Positions 24,650-33,121 of a stretch of DNA of 64,000 bases are shown piece after piece. Both the position numbers and the translations under genes were made by a program. A model generated the notes under the pieces. The model searched no databases. It saw only the letters and a program-made list of their open reading frames with translations, and was not told the origin of the DNA. Every line of letters begins with the position of its first letter. Within the stretch, counting starts at the first letter, position 1. This stretch comes from Bacteroidales bacterium UBA6828. GTDB lineage: Bacteria > Bacteroidota > Bacteroidia > Bacteroidales > Paludibacteraceae. Location of the stretch: NCBI GenBank assembly GCA_002452095.1, contig DKEG01000046.1, forward strand, positions 21,292-85,291. Reading direction: 5' to 3'.

Positions 24650-25258
24650 ATGTACAAACATTGCCTCAAACGTGTACTTGATTTCTGCATAGCACTGGTT
24701 GCACTTATCTGCTTGAGTCCGTTGCTGCTCATAGTAACAATATGGCTGCACTTTGCCAATCACGGTGCAGGAGCGTTCTTCACACAGGAGCGACCCGGCA
24801 AAGACGCAAAGATATTCAAGGTTATCAAGTTCAAGACGATGACCGACGAGCGTGACAGCAATGGTAACCTGTTGCCCGATGCACAACGTCTGACCAAAGT
24901 AGGGCGGTTCGTACGTTCCACTTCCATTGACGAGTTACCCCAACTCTTCAATGTACTCAAAGGAGATATGGCACTCATAGGTCCTCGTCCCCTGTTGGTC
25001 AAGTACCTGCCCTTGTACACCAAGGAGCAGATGCGTCGCCACGAAGTACGTCCGGGCATCACGGGTTGGGCGCAAGTCAATGGTCGGAACGCTATCACGC
25101 ACACCAAAAAGTTTGAGTATGACGTGTGGTATGTGGACCACCTGACGTTTGCACTCGACTGCAAAATTATCGGTATGACTATTCACAACGTCCTTCACCG
25201 TGAGGGTATATCCACAGCCGGCGAAGCCACTGCCCCCACCTTCGACGGAACCAACTGA
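24650..25258 (+). CDS. Undecaprenyl-phosphate sugar phosphotransferase (PglC-like)
   Basis: A 202-residue monotopic phosphoglycosyltransferase. It has one N-terminal hydrophobic re-entrant helix (residues 10-33), then the conserved block FFTQERPGKDAKIFKVIKFK, the STSIDELPQLFNVLKGDMAL core, GPRPLL and RPGITGWAQVNGRN. Enzymes of this size (PglC, WecP, WcaJ C-terminal half) transfer a sugar-1-phosphate from UDP-sugar to undecaprenyl phosphate, starting the repeat unit at the inner membrane. With PglD-like and PglE-like partners in the locus, a diNAcBac-type first sugar is likely. It ends the acyl-module operon. Confidence 0.93.
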   Translation: MYKHCLKRVLDFCIALVALICLSPLLLIVTIWLHFANHGAGAFFTQERPGKDAKIFKVIKFKTMTDERDSNGNLLPDAQRLTKVGRFVRSTSIDELPQLFNVLKGDMALIGPRPLLVKYLPLYTKEQMRRHEVRPGITGWAQVNGRNAITHTKKFEYDVWYVDHLTFALDCKIIGMTIHNVLHREGISTAGEATAPTFDGTN

Positions 25259-25307
25259 CACACATTTCAGATAATGGCGTAAAATTTGGAATAACAACAC
25301 AAAAAGA

Positions 25308-25339
25308 GTTGTACACTTCACAAAAAGAGCATACCTTTG
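25308..25339 (+). promoter_or_regulatory. Promoter before the DUF1016 fragment
   Basis: GTTG (25308-25311), 20 nt, TACCTTTG (25332-25339). It lies about 85 nt before the DUF1016 start and may now mainly serve the aminotransferase downstream. Confidence 0.7.
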
Positions 25340-25424
25340 CAGGTAAAACAAGAAAGTATACTTATATATTTATTGCAAAAACAACAAAGTATACTTTCAT
25401 AATATACTAAAGATAGTTACTGAT

Positions 25425-25880
25425 ATGACACCTAAAAACCCTACATTTATCTCTGCAACAAACGTGGATACGACCGCGACCTATCAGAAATGGCTCGCAG
25501 AGGTAAAACTGCGCTTTCGGCAAAGCCAGATCAAAGCGGCTGTAAGAGTAAATACTGCCTTATTAGAGTTTTATTGGTCATTGGGGCACGATATAGTTTG
25601 CCGCCAAGCGGAACAAACGTGGGGGAGTGGTATTGTGGAACAACTGAGTTTGGACTTGAAGGACGCTTTTCCTAATACCAAGGGCTTCTCTACTACGAAT
25701 ATATGGTATGCCAAAAAGTGGTATCTTTTTTATTCTCAGCATCTCACAAAACTCCACCAACTTGGTGGAGAATTAGGTGGTCAAAAACTCCAACAACCTG
25801 TTGGAGAAATAGCAGATGCTATGCCACCATACTTAGGTATGGTTCCGTCGTATAGACATTATGTAAAAAACAATCGCTGA
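25425..25880 (+). pseudogene. Truncated DUF1016 (YhcG-like) nuclease, N-terminal part
   Basis: The 151 residues match the N-terminal domain of DUF1016/YhcG proteins (AEVKLRFRQSQIKAAVRVNT, YWSLGHDI, WGSGIVEQLSLDLKDAFP, GFSTTNIWYAKKWYLFYS). Intact members are about 350 residues and carry a C-terminal PD-(D/E)XK nuclease domain, which is wholly missing here. The last residues (GMVPSYRHYVKNNR) resemble the degraded start of the next conserved block, after which the frame stops. It sits between the sugar transferase and aminotransferase, a second decayed accessory gene in the same locus. Confidence 0.75.
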
Positions 25881-25917
25881 TACTAATCGTTAAACTTTAA
25901 CACAAACATATCCGATT

Positions 25918-27195
25918 ATGAACAAACGAATATATCTTTGTCTCGCACACATGAGCGGGAATGAACAGAAGTACATCCAAGAGGCTTTCGACACCAACTG
26001 GGTAGTGCCTCTCGGACCAAACGTGAACGGATTTGAAGAAGACCTGAAGCAGTTTGTAAGCAGTTGCGACAATGCCGCAGTAGCACAACAACTGCAAAGC
26101 AAACAGGTTGTGGCACTCTCTGCGGGTACGGCTGCCGTACATCTGGCACTGATTGCGTGTGGTGTGCAGGCAGGGGACGAAGTATGCGTACAATCGTTCA
26201 CCTTCTGCGCCAGCAGCCATCCTATCAAGTATCTTGGTGCGACACCCGTGTTCATTGACTCGGAGAAAGACTCCTGGAATATGGATCCCGAACTGCTTGA
26301 ACAGGCAATTCTCGACCGCAAAGCCAAGACGGGCAAATACCCGAAAGCCATCATTCCCGTGGCACTCTATGGTATGCCCTACCGCATACACGAGATACTG
26401 GCAATAGCCAACAAGTACGGCATACCCGTGATAGAAGATGCCGCGGAGGGCTTCGGCAGTCGCTACGCCGGACAGGTATTAGGCACCTTCGGCAAATATG
26501 GTGTGCTGTCTTTCAACGGCAACAAGATGATTACCACCTCGGGCGGCGGTGCACTGATTTGCTCCGACGAGACTGCCAAGCAGAAAGTGATGTGGTATGC
26601 CACACAGGCACGCGAGGCATACCCCTACTACCAGCACGAGGCTATCGGCTACAACTACCGCCTGTCGAACATCTGTGCAGGTATCGGACGTGGGCAGATG
26701 ACTGTTGTGGACGAGCATATCCGCCACCACAAGCACATCGCCGACCTCTATGAGAAAGCCTTTGCCGAGATAGACGGCATCACGTTCCACAAGAACCCCG
26801 CCCCCGAGTATGACAGCAACTACTGGTTGAACACTATCGTGCTTGACCCTGCACTGCGTATCGCGGGGCAGGAACACGCCTACGAAGTAGCCGTACAAGG
26901 TGCTGTGGGCGGTGCTGCAGGTGTAACCCACCAAGCAGCGACATTGCGTACTGATTGTGAACCAAACGACAATGTGGAGGCACTGCGTATGTATCTCGAC
27001 CAAGCCGGCATAGAGTCCCGCCCACTATGGAAACCTATGCACAAGCAACCCGTCTATAAAGACGCTCCCGCTTACGTGAATGGTGTGAGTGAGTCTCTGT
27101 TCAAGGTGGGTATGTGCCTGCCGTCGGGACCTATGGTCAGCGACGAAGATGTGGCATACATAGTGGAAACTATCAAAAAAGCAATTATTCAATAA
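25918..27195 (+). CDS. DegT/DnrJ/EryC1 aminotransferase (PglE-like)
   Basis: A 425-residue PLP-dependent sugar aminotransferase. It starts IYLCLAHMSGNEQKYIQEAF, has ALSAGTAAVHLAL and IEDAAEGFGSRY, and the PLP Lys is about residue 203 in SFNGNKMITTSGGGAL. Such enzymes convert a 4-keto-6-deoxy nucleotide sugar to the 4-amino sugar (PglE makes UDP-4-amino-4,6-dideoxy-GlcNAc). The product would be the substrate of the PglD-like acyltransferase, and the CapD-like enzyme at 40973 or a distant dehydratase could supply its keto sugar. It is about 35 residues longer than many family members. ftsY begins 10 nt downstream. Confidence 0.93.
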   Translation: MNKRIYLCLAHMSGNEQKYIQEAFDTNWVVPLGPNVNGFEEDLKQFVSSCDNAAVAQQLQSKQVVALSAGTAAVHLALIACGVQAGDEVCVQSFTFCASSHPIKYLGATPVFIDSEKDSWNMDPELLEQAILDRKAKTGKYPKAIIPVALYGMPYRIHEILAIANKYGIPVIEDAAEGFGSRYAGQVLGTFGKYGVLSFNGNKMITTSGGGALICSDETAKQKVMWYATQAREAYPYYQHEAIGYNYRLSNICAGIGRGQMTVVDEHIRHHKHIADLYEKAFAEIDGITFHKNPAPEYDSNYWLNTIVLDPALRIAGQEHAYEVAVQGAVGGAAGVTHQAATLRTDCEPNDNVEALRMYLDQAGIESRPLWKPMHKQPVYKDAPAYVNGVSESLFKVGMCLPSGPMVSDEDVAYIVETIKKAIIQ

Positions 27196-27205
27196 ACTGA
27201 TAAAT

Positions 27206-28153
27206 ATGGCATTTTTCGGGTTATTCGGGAAAGAGAAAAAAGAGACTTTGGATAAGGGGTTGGAAAAGTCCAAAGAGTCGGTATTGAGCAAAATCGGACG
27301 GGCAATCGCGGGCAAAAGCACCGTGGACGATGATGTATTGGACAAGTTGGAAGAGGCACTCATCACCTCCGACGTGGGCGTGGAGACCACGCTGCGTATC
27401 ATAGAACGCATACAGGCACGCGTAAAACGCGACAAATACCTCGGAACAGACGAACTGCACCGAATTTTGGAAGAAGAGATTGCAGCCTTGCTTGCTGAAA
27501 ACAACACGGGCGATGTGTTCGATTTTGATGCCCCACTACCCTGCAAACCATACGTTATCATGGTGGTGGGCGTAAACGGCGTGGGCAAGACGACGACCAT
27601 CGGGAAACTGGCTTATCAATACAAAAAAGCAGGCAAAAAGGTCTATCTCGGTGCGGCAGACACATTCCGTGCGGCTGCCGTGGAGCAACTTTGTATCTGG
27701 GGCGAGCGGGTCGGTGTACCGGTTATCAAGCAACAGCAAGGCTCCGATCCTGCCAGCGTGGCATACGATACATTAGCCAGTGCAAAAGCCAACGATGCGG
27801 ATGTAGTGCTGATAGATACCGCCGGACGTTTGCATAACAAAGTGAACCTGATGAACGAACTGACCAAAATAAAGAACGTGATGCAAAAGGTAGTGCCCGG
27901 CGCACCGCACGATGTGATGCTCGTTTTGGACGGCAGTACGGGACAAAATGCGTTTGAGCAGGCACGGCAATTTACGGCTGCGACACAAGTTACTTCGCTG
28001 GCAATCACAAAGTTGGATGGTACAGCCAAAGGTGGTGTAGTGATCGGCATCAGCGACCAATTCAAGATACCCGTGCGCTACATCGGGTTGGGCGAAAAGA
28101 TGGAAGACCTACAAGCGTTCAACAAAGAAGAGTTTGTCAAATCACTGCTATAA
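27206..28153 (+). CDS. ftsY: Signal recognition particle receptor FtsY
   Basis: A 315-residue SRP GTPase of the FtsY type. The N-domain lies at residues 1-100 and the NG GTPase has GVNGVGKTTTIGKLA (G1), DTFRAAAVEQL (G2/IBD), DTAGRLHNK (G3), TKLDGTAKGG (G4) and GLGEKMEDLQAF. The acidic A-domain of E. coli FtsY is absent, as is usual in this phylum. It docks ribosome-SRP complexes at the inner membrane. It is only 10 nt after the aminotransferase, a join of surface-glycan and core genes that marks the right boundary of the locus. Confidence 0.97.
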   Translation: MAFFGLFGKEKKETLDKGLEKSKESVLSKIGRAIAGKSTVDDDVLDKLEEALITSDVGVETTLRIIERIQARVKRDKYLGTDELHRILEEEIAALLAENNTGDVFDFDAPLPCKPYVIMVVGVNGVGKTTTIGKLAYQYKKAGKKVYLGAADTFRAAAVEQLCIWGERVGVPVIKQQQGSDPASVAYDTLASAKANDADVVLIDTAGRLHNKVNLMNELTKIKNVMQKVVPGAPHDVMLVLDGSTGQNAFEQARQFTAATQVTSLAITKLDGTAKGGVVIGISDQFKIPVRYIGLGEKMEDLQAFNKEEFVKSLL

Positions 28154-28172
28154 ACCGACTAAATTGTACGTT

Positions 28173-28643
28173 ATGAAAAGGTGGTTTATATTTATTATGC
28201 TTTTGCTGCCATTGTTCGGATATGCAGCACAAGAGTTGGTGCTGCTCTACCCGTCCGGAAAAGAAATGAAAACGGATCTGGCTGCCATTGGCAAACTGGA
28301 ATTTTCGTCCGATTCAGTCTTTCTCATTTCGCATAGCGGAACACGATTAGGGGCAGAAGCAAAGGGGAAATTACAACATATTCGCTTTGTCCGAAAGTCC
28401 GTTTCCAATATAGATACCCCAGAGGAAACAGGTATTTCCATTTATCCGAATCCTGCCACAAGTACACTGACTATCAGTGGCGTAGAGTACAATACCACAG
28501 CACGTATCTATACAACAAACGGACAATTCCTGCAAGCCGTCGCGCTCTCTGAAGGCTCTAATACGCTATCGGTAGAATCACTGAGTGCCGGCACATATCT
28601 GCTGCAAATCAACACGGATGTAGTTCGCTTGCTCAAACAATAA
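28173..28643 (+). CDS. Small exported protein with T9SS type A sorting domain
   Basis: About 156 residues. A signal peptide (KRWFIFIMLLLPLFGYAAQE) leads into a short region, and the last 70 residues form a Por/T9SS type A C-terminal domain (ISIYPNPATSTLTISGVE, then IYTTNGQ and LSAGTYLLQINT). Such domains direct proteins through the type IX system to the outer surface, where they are cut and anchored. The passenger part is only about 60 residues, too short for a known enzyme. A longer frame overlaps ftsY from 28134, but the ATG at 28173 starts directly at the signal peptide. An intrinsic terminator follows. Confidence 0.88.
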   Translation: MKRWFIFIMLLLPLFGYAAQELVLLYPSGKEMKTDLAAIGKLEFSSDSVFLISHSGTRLGAEAKGKLQHIRFVRKSVSNIDTPEETGISIYPNPATSTLTISGVEYNTTARIYTTNGQFLQAVALSEGSNTLSVESLSAGTYLLQINTDVVRLLKQ

Positions 28644-28688
28644 CATAATTTGGCAAGGTTAGGATATTATAAAATAAGATTAACAAAC

Positions 28689-28731
28689 ATCCTACCCTAT
28701 CCCATACCTATCCTATGCGTATCCTATAACA
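28689..28731. repeat. 11-bp tandem array, ATCC class
   Basis: A 10-bp ATCCTACCCT is followed by ATCCCATACCT, ATCCTATGCGT and ATCCTATAACA (28699-28731). The middle unit differs at one base from the unit at 3878, and the last is identical to the unit at 44935. It lies just before a terminator hairpin. Confidence 0.82.
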
Positions 28732-28735
28732 AAAT

Positions 28736-28759
28736 AAGGCTGCCCTTTTCGGCAGCCTT
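28736..28759 (+). terminator. Intrinsic terminator
   Basis: AAGGCTGCC and GGCAGCCTT make a perfect 9-bp stem around a 6-nt loop, with A-rich sequence before it. It separates converging transcripts from the T9SS cargo gene (plus) and the 51-residue gene (minus) and is probably bidirectional. Confidence 0.82.
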
Positions 28760-28788
28760 ACCCATCTATTGTTAATTGTTTTTTATCT

Positions 28789-28944
28789 TTATTTGCCGGA
28801 CTTGTCAGATTCTACCGACTCTGTCGTGGCATTTTCCTGATTGTGTTTTGTTCCTTTATGACGGTTCATCAAGCCAATCACGCAGAAAGGCACAATGAAC
28901 ATCGCCAAAAAGACCAATGTCAGGATAATAATTGAAGTATCCAT
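28789..28944 (-). CDS. Small single-span membrane protein (51 residues)
   Basis: Starting at ATG 28944, MDTSIIILTLVFLAMFIVPF begins one hydrophobic segment (residues 4-26), followed by NRHKGTKHNQ and an acidic tail ending ESDKSGK. A longer open frame reaches 29157, but its extra part is AT-rich and unlike coding sequence. Short membrane proteins with this pattern are common in Bacteroidales; the function is unknown. It is isolated, ending in front of the bidirectional terminator. Confidence 0.7.
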   Translation of the reverse strand: MDTSIIILTLVFLAMFIVPFCVIGLMNRHKGTKHNQENATTESVESDKSGK

Positions 28945-29014
28945 AGTATGATCAATTTGTAAATGGGAAAATTTGTAAATTTGTAAATTGCCGTATTGAC
29001 AATATACATACAAT

Positions 29015-29070
29015 GACGATGCGGGACGCATCGTCGCCATAGGGGGCATACTCTGCTTGGGGAGTATGAA
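29015..29070. repeat. Two intergenic hairpins
   Basis: GACGATGCG-gga-CGCATCGTC (29015-29035) is a perfect 9-bp stem with 3-nt loop. A second stem, CATACTC with GAGTATG (29048-29070), follows at once. Just before them ATTTGTAA is repeated three times (28956-28990). They lie between two minus-strand genes; the first could terminate transcription from the 132-residue gene or be part of a dispersed repeat family. Confidence 0.7.
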
Positions 29071-29089
29071 CACTATACAAACCGACCGA

Positions 29090-29488
29090 TTACCAGAATG
29101 TATTGAATGGGAAAGATATATCTTCAGCAGGTAGGCCGACAACCAATGCCTCTGCATACGATATATCCGTATTCAAACGATGTGATAAAACCGTTTCTTC
29201 GGCTATGGAAAGGGCTAAATTAGGGGTACGCGTATTGGTGTAATCATTCTGCACCGTGCGTGAATGTGTTTCATAGCGACGCCCCAACGCATTGTTCGCT
29301 AATGCGGGAGAATACCCAGACAATGCAAAATCGGATACATAATCCACCTCGGAGAAGGTTTGTTCCTGCTCTGTAGTGAATGTTACCTGCTGCCGTCCCC
29401 TACTCGCTTGTACACATAGGGGATTGCCGTTAAAGCGCAAGACCGCACTAACAGCAAGCAATAAAAATATGTAGAACCGATGTTTCAC
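29090..29488 (-). CDS. Exported protein of unknown function
   Basis: A 132-residue protein with a clear signal peptide (MKHRFYIFLLLAVSAVLRFN) and a mature part rich in Thr, Asn and Ser. I recognise no domain, lipobox or sorting signal. The mature region contains SRTVQNDYTNTRTPNLALSI and ends SFPFNTFW, an aromatic C-terminus that could fit an outer-membrane or periplasmic protein but proves nothing. It stands alone, with a 130-bp AT-rich gap upstream and hairpins downstream. Confidence 0.6.
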   Translation of the reverse strand: MKHRFYIFLLLAVSAVLRFNGNPLCVQASRGRQQVTFTTEQEQTFSEVDYVSDFALSGYSPALANNALGRRYETHSRTVQNDYTNTRTPNLALSIAEETVLSHRLNTDISYAEALVVGLPAEDISFPFNTFW

Positions 29489-29619
29489 GTTTGGAACGCT
29501 AATTATCGTATTTACTTGTAATAACGTTAATTATCGTTAATTTGGCGTTAATTATTCCGGAAAAATATATAATTAACCATATATAATTAAGCCATTAATT
29601 CTTAATTCCTAATTCGTAA

Positions 29620-30177
29620 TTATTTCTGCGTGGCAAAGTACTTCCAAAGGGGAGCGGCGTGGAGAGCCTGAATGATTTCGCCCTGTTCCAATAGTTGACG
29701 CACATCGGCTTTGTCCATAATATGCACGTGGATGTCCTCTGTGCGCTCCTGGTGCTGCTCCCGCCTTTTCTCCACCCCCGTAGCCAAAAACGTATAAGAG
29801 AGATTGTTATGGTTTCCCGGATTGGGCGACAAGACCATAAACTGCTGCCACTCGCCGCCCTCATAGCCCGTTTCTTCACTCAGTTCGCGCTTCGCCGCCT
29901 CAAGCGGTGTCTCACCCGGGTCAATTACCCCCGCCACCAACTCATAGTGGGTCTCACCCAATCCGTGACGATACTGATCCTCCATCACCATTTGTCCGTC
30001 TTTGGTAATGGCAATGACATTGATCCAACAAGGGAATTCCAACACAAAATAGGCAGGTATAACCACCCCGCTCGGCAGTTCGACCGTGTCTTGACGGACA
30101 TTGAGCCAAATGCCTTTGCTGAGTAGTTTCTCACTCCGCAGCACTTTCCATTTGCGGTTTTCCAATTTCTCTATCAT
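29620..30177 (-). CDS. Nudix hydrolase (ADP-sugar pyrophosphatase-like)
   Basis: A 185-residue Nudix enzyme. The Nudix box is complete: GVIDPGETPLEAAKRELSEE followed by TGYEG, at about residues 94-118. The preceding EDQYRHGLGETHYELVAG and following LSPNPGNHNN match ADP-ribose pyrophosphatase-type members, which hydrolyse nucleoside diphosphate sugars using Mg2+. It is cytoplasmic. The start lies inside the end of the MATE gene (47-nt overlap), so the two are translated from one transcript. Confidence 0.9.
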   Translation of the reverse strand: MIEKLENRKWKVLRSEKLLSKGIWLNVRQDTVELPSGVVIPAYFVLEFPCWINVIAITKDGQMVMEDQYRHGLGETHYELVAGVIDPGETPLEAAKRELSEETGYEGGEWQQFMVLSPNPGNHNNLSYTFLATGVEKRREQHQERTEDIHVHIMDKADVRQLLEQGEIIQALHAAPLWKYFATQK

Positions 30178-31459
30178 ACACGCTTTTCCATTTGAGTGTC
30201 ATATATATCATTCGTGCCACGAGGTGGGCAAAATAACCTATATATAAGGCTTGTGCGCCGCACCAACGGTAAGCAAGCCCGTAGCCGGACACAAACGCTA
30301 TCGCAGCAAAAATCATACCATTGCGAATCTCTTTGCCTGCCGTGGCACCCACAAAAATACCATCCCACAAAAATGCCAATGCGGAAACGACCGGCATTGC
30401 TATCAGCCACCCCATATACGGCACAGCAGCGGACAACACAGACGAATCGCTGGTCAGTAATCGGATGCAGCCATCGCCCGTTACGAGATAGAGCAAAGAA
30501 AACACCACACCGATACCAAGCGCCCATACAAACAGGATACGAATGGCATTTTTCAGCAATGTGAATTGCTTTTCGCCGACGAACCGCCCCACCAACGCCT
30601 CTCCCGCATAGGCAAAGCCATCAATGAAATAGGAGAAAAGCATAAAGAGTTTCATCATTATGGCTGATACCGCCAGTTCGGGATCGCCGTATCGGGATGC
30701 CAAAGCGGTAAAACCGACATAGACCACCATAAAGCAGAGCGACCGGATAAACAGGTTACCATTCAGCACCAGCAACCGGCGCATAGAGCGGAAGTCAGTA
30801 AGCATCTGCCAAACGGCGGTACTATGCAACGTGGTGCGGTATTTGGTCGCTACAATGCTGACCGACAGCAGCAGTCCCGAATACTGGGCAATCAGCGTGC
30901 CGTACGCCACACCTATCGCCCCGAGAGGGGTATATACCGCCAGCAGGTAACTGGCAACTATATTCACCACATTGACAAGGATGTCGGTTGCCATCGGACT
31001 GACCGTATCCTGCATGCCGATGAACCACCCCTTGAACGCCATCAGACTGAGCGTGGCAGGTGCCGCCCAGATACGCACGAAGAAATACTTGCGGGCAAAG
31101 GCTGCCACCTCGGGCGAGCAAGGCACACACGCCAAGACGGCAGTAACAAACATCCATTGTATCGCCCAGACAAACAATGCCCCCGGAAGGGCGATGCCGA
31201 TACTCTGCGTAAAAAGCCGGCAGCACTCCGCTGTATCTCTGCGTCCGAAAGCCTGCGCCGTCAGCCCCGATGTCCCCACCCGCAGAAAGCCGAAATTCCA
31301 GTAGAGCAAATCAAACAGCATTGTGCCGATAGCAATACCACCGATAGCAGAAGCATCGGATATATGCCCCACAATAGCCGTATCCACCAGCCCGACCAAA
31401 GGAATGGTGATATTCGCCAAGATACTCGGCAATGCCAGATGAAGAATGCGACGATTCAA
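30131..31459 (-). CDS. MATE family efflux transporter (DinF-like)
   Basis: A 442-residue, 12-segment multidrug/toxic-compound extrusion protein. The N-terminal ALPSILANITIPLVGLVDTA and GHISDASAIGGIAIG are the DinF-branch signatures, and the two six-helix halves are recognisable, with the repeat seen at RRLLVLNGNLFIRSLCFMVV. It exports cationic or other small molecules using a Na+ or H+ gradient at the inner membrane. It overlaps the Nudix gene. An intrinsic terminator of the upstream MFS gene separates it from that unit. Confidence 0.92.
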   Translation of the reverse strand: MNRRILHLALPSILANITIPLVGLVDTAIVGHISDASAIGGIAIGTMLFDLLYWNFGFLRVGTSGLTAQAFGRRDTAECCRLFTQSIGIALPGALFVWAIQWMFVTAVLACVPCSPEVAAFARKYFFVRIWAAPATLSLMAFKGWFIGMQDTVSPMATDILVNVVNIVASYLLAVYTPLGAIGVAYGTLIAQYSGLLLSVSIVATKYRTTLHSTAVWQMLTDFRSMRRLLVLNGNLFIRSLCFMVVYVGFTALASRYGDPELAVSAIMMKLFMLFSYFIDGFAYAGEALVGRFVGEKQFTLLKNAIRILFVWALGIGVVFSLLYLVTGDGCIRLLTSDSSVLSAAVPYMGWLIAMPVVSALAFLWDGIFVGATAGKEIRNGMIFAAIAFVSGYGLAYRWCGAQALYIGYFAHLVARMIYMTLKWKSVYDREIGKPQMESAAE

Positions 31460-31504
31460 TTAAGAATTAACAATTAACATACATAATATATACCTTATTT
31501 TCAA

Positions 31505-31543
31505 CCCCAATGCTCTGCCTGCGAGACAGACAGAGCATTGGGG
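31505..31543 (-). terminator. Terminator of the MFS gene
   Basis: CCCCAATGCTCTG (31505-31517) and CAGAGCATTGGGG (31531-31543) form a perfect 13-bp stem around a 13-nt loop, 30 nt beyond the MFS stop codon. The long stem and isolation between two minus-strand genes fit a strong terminator. Confidence 0.8.
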
Positions 31544-31572
31544 TTCTTTGTTCTTTGTTCTTATTCTGTGTC

Positions 31573-32919
31573 TTATTTCTTCTCCTTGATAAGCAGGACG
31601 GAAACGGCACCTAAGAACAGCAGCACACCGGCAACGACCAGCATACCTACTTGCATATCACGGCACAAACCATTCAGCAACACACCGCCCAACAATGCCG
31701 CCACAATCTGCGGGAGACAGATCGTGCAGTTGAATAGTCCAAGCAGCGTTCCCATACGCTTGCTGCCCTCTATGGCGTTGGTGAAAAGCGTAAATGGCAA
31801 AGCCAACATTGCCGCCCAAGCCGCACCAATCAAGGCATAACTCAGCCAAAGTACATATTGGTTATGGACAAAGAAAATTGATACAAAACCGATCCCGCCA
31901 ATCACAAGCGATAATATATATGCTCCCTTGTTGCCCATTTTATGCTCTATTGCGGGCAGGAGAGCCGCCCACAGCAGCGAACCTACCGCCTGGATGGCAA
32001 AACATACACCTACCCAGTTGCCTGCGTTCTGGAAAGCCTCATGGGCGGTGTTCTGTCCGTCCCAACCGAAACACTGCGAGGCAATGGCTCCATTGGAGTA
32101 TGTCCACATATACATAAACGCCGCCCAGCAGAAGAACTGCACAAGCCCGATAGTAAGAAACGCACTGACAATGCGTTTCTTATCCGAGGCATCATCCGTC
32201 GCAGCGGACTCGTCTTGCTTTTTATTCAGCCCGTGGAACTCGGCATATTCCTGCGGGTTCATCTCCTTTACGGCAAAGAATGTGTACAACACACACAAAA
32301 TCAATATAGCCGCACCGATATAGAACGACCATTTGACAGAATCGGGAATAACCCCCTCGGGAGCCGTATTGGCAAGACCTATCCACGTAAAGAAAATCGG
32401 GAACAGATAGCCCACCAGCGAACCGGCATTGCACAACGCCGACTGGATGGCATACGCCGTACCTTTCTGCTCTTCGTTAACCATATCGCCCACCATCATC
32501 TTAAAGGGCTGCATGGCTATATTGATGGATGTATCAAGAAACATCAGCGAAAAAAGCCCAAACCACATAGCGGCATTAAGCCCAAGAAACAGCCCCTGTT
32601 GGAACGTAAAATCACCCGCATTGGGCAGCAGCACCATCACCGCCACAGCAATAATGGCACCGATAAGCAGGTAAAACTTGCGACGACCGAACACAGGTCC
32701 GAGCCATGTCTTATCCGACAGCAAACCTATCAACGGTTGCACGATCATACCCATCAGTGGAGGCAGAATCCAAAAAAAACTCAATGTGTGCGGGTCTGCT
32801 CCGAGTGTAGCAAAAATACGGGAAATGTTGGCACTCTGCAAGGCATAAGCAATCTGTACGCCGAAAAAACCGAAACTGAGATTGAAAAGTTGCCCGAAAG
32901 ACAAATTACGTTTTTCCAT
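31573..32919 (-). CDS. MFS sugar transporter (SLC45-like)
   Basis: About 448 residues and 12 membrane segments. It starts LSFGQLFNLSFGFFGVQIAY and continues QSANISRIFATLGADPHTLS and GLLSDKTWLGPVFGRRKFYL, the signature of bacterial relatives of SLC45 sucrose/maltose proton symporters. Expected to import a disaccharide or related sugar. An open frame reaches 32949, but the promoter -7 element covers 32947-32954, so ATG 32919 (MEKRNLSF) is the true start. The gene is divergent from recQ and ends at a strong hairpin. Confidence 0.9.
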   Translation of the reverse strand: MEKRNLSFGQLFNLSFGFFGVQIAYALQSANISRIFATLGADPHTLSFFWILPPLMGMIVQPLIGLLSDKTWLGPVFGRRKFYLLIGAIIAVAVMVLLPNAGDFTFQQGLFLGLNAAMWFGLFSLMFLDTSINIAMQPFKMMVGDMVNEEQKGTAYAIQSALCNAGSLVGYLFPIFFTWIGLANTAPEGVIPDSVKWSFYIGAAILILCVLYTFFAVKEMNPQEYAEFHGLNKKQDESAATDDASDKKRIVSAFLTIGLVQFFCWAAFMYMWTYSNGAIASQCFGWDGQNTAHEAFQNAGNWVGVCFAIQAVGSLLWAALLPAIEHKMGNKGAYILSLVIGGIGFVSIFFVHNQYVLWLSYALIGAAWAAMLALPFTLFTNAIEGSKRMGTLLGLFNCTICLPQIVAALLGGVLLNGLCRDMQVGMLVVAGVLLFLGAVSVLLIKEKK

Positions 32920-32946
32920 TTTGTTATCCAAAGTATTGATTTTGGA

Positions 32947-32978
32947 CAAAAGTACTGCTTTTTTCCGAGCCGTACAAG
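32947..32978 (-). promoter_or_regulatory. Promoter of the MFS gene
   Basis: Minus strand CTTG (32978-32975), 20 nt, TACTTTTG (32954-32947). The 3' edge is 27 nt before ATG 32919. Confidence 0.7.
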
Positions 32979-33004
32979 TTTTTTCTCTTTTTTCAAATAA
33001 AAAG

Positions 33005-33035
33005 TTTGCAGAACAAAAAAAAATGACTACCTTTG
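33005..33035 (+). promoter_or_regulatory. recQ promoter
   Basis: TTTG (33005-33008), 19 nt, TACCTTTG (33028-33035), about 86 nt before the recQ start. It is divergent from the MFS promoter, about 26 bp away. Confidence 0.8.
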
Positions 33036-33121
33036 CACTACAAATATCCGTTCTTTTATGGTAAAAAAACGGACAAAATATCCGACCTCCGAATACAATA
33101 CACCTTATATACTATATATAG

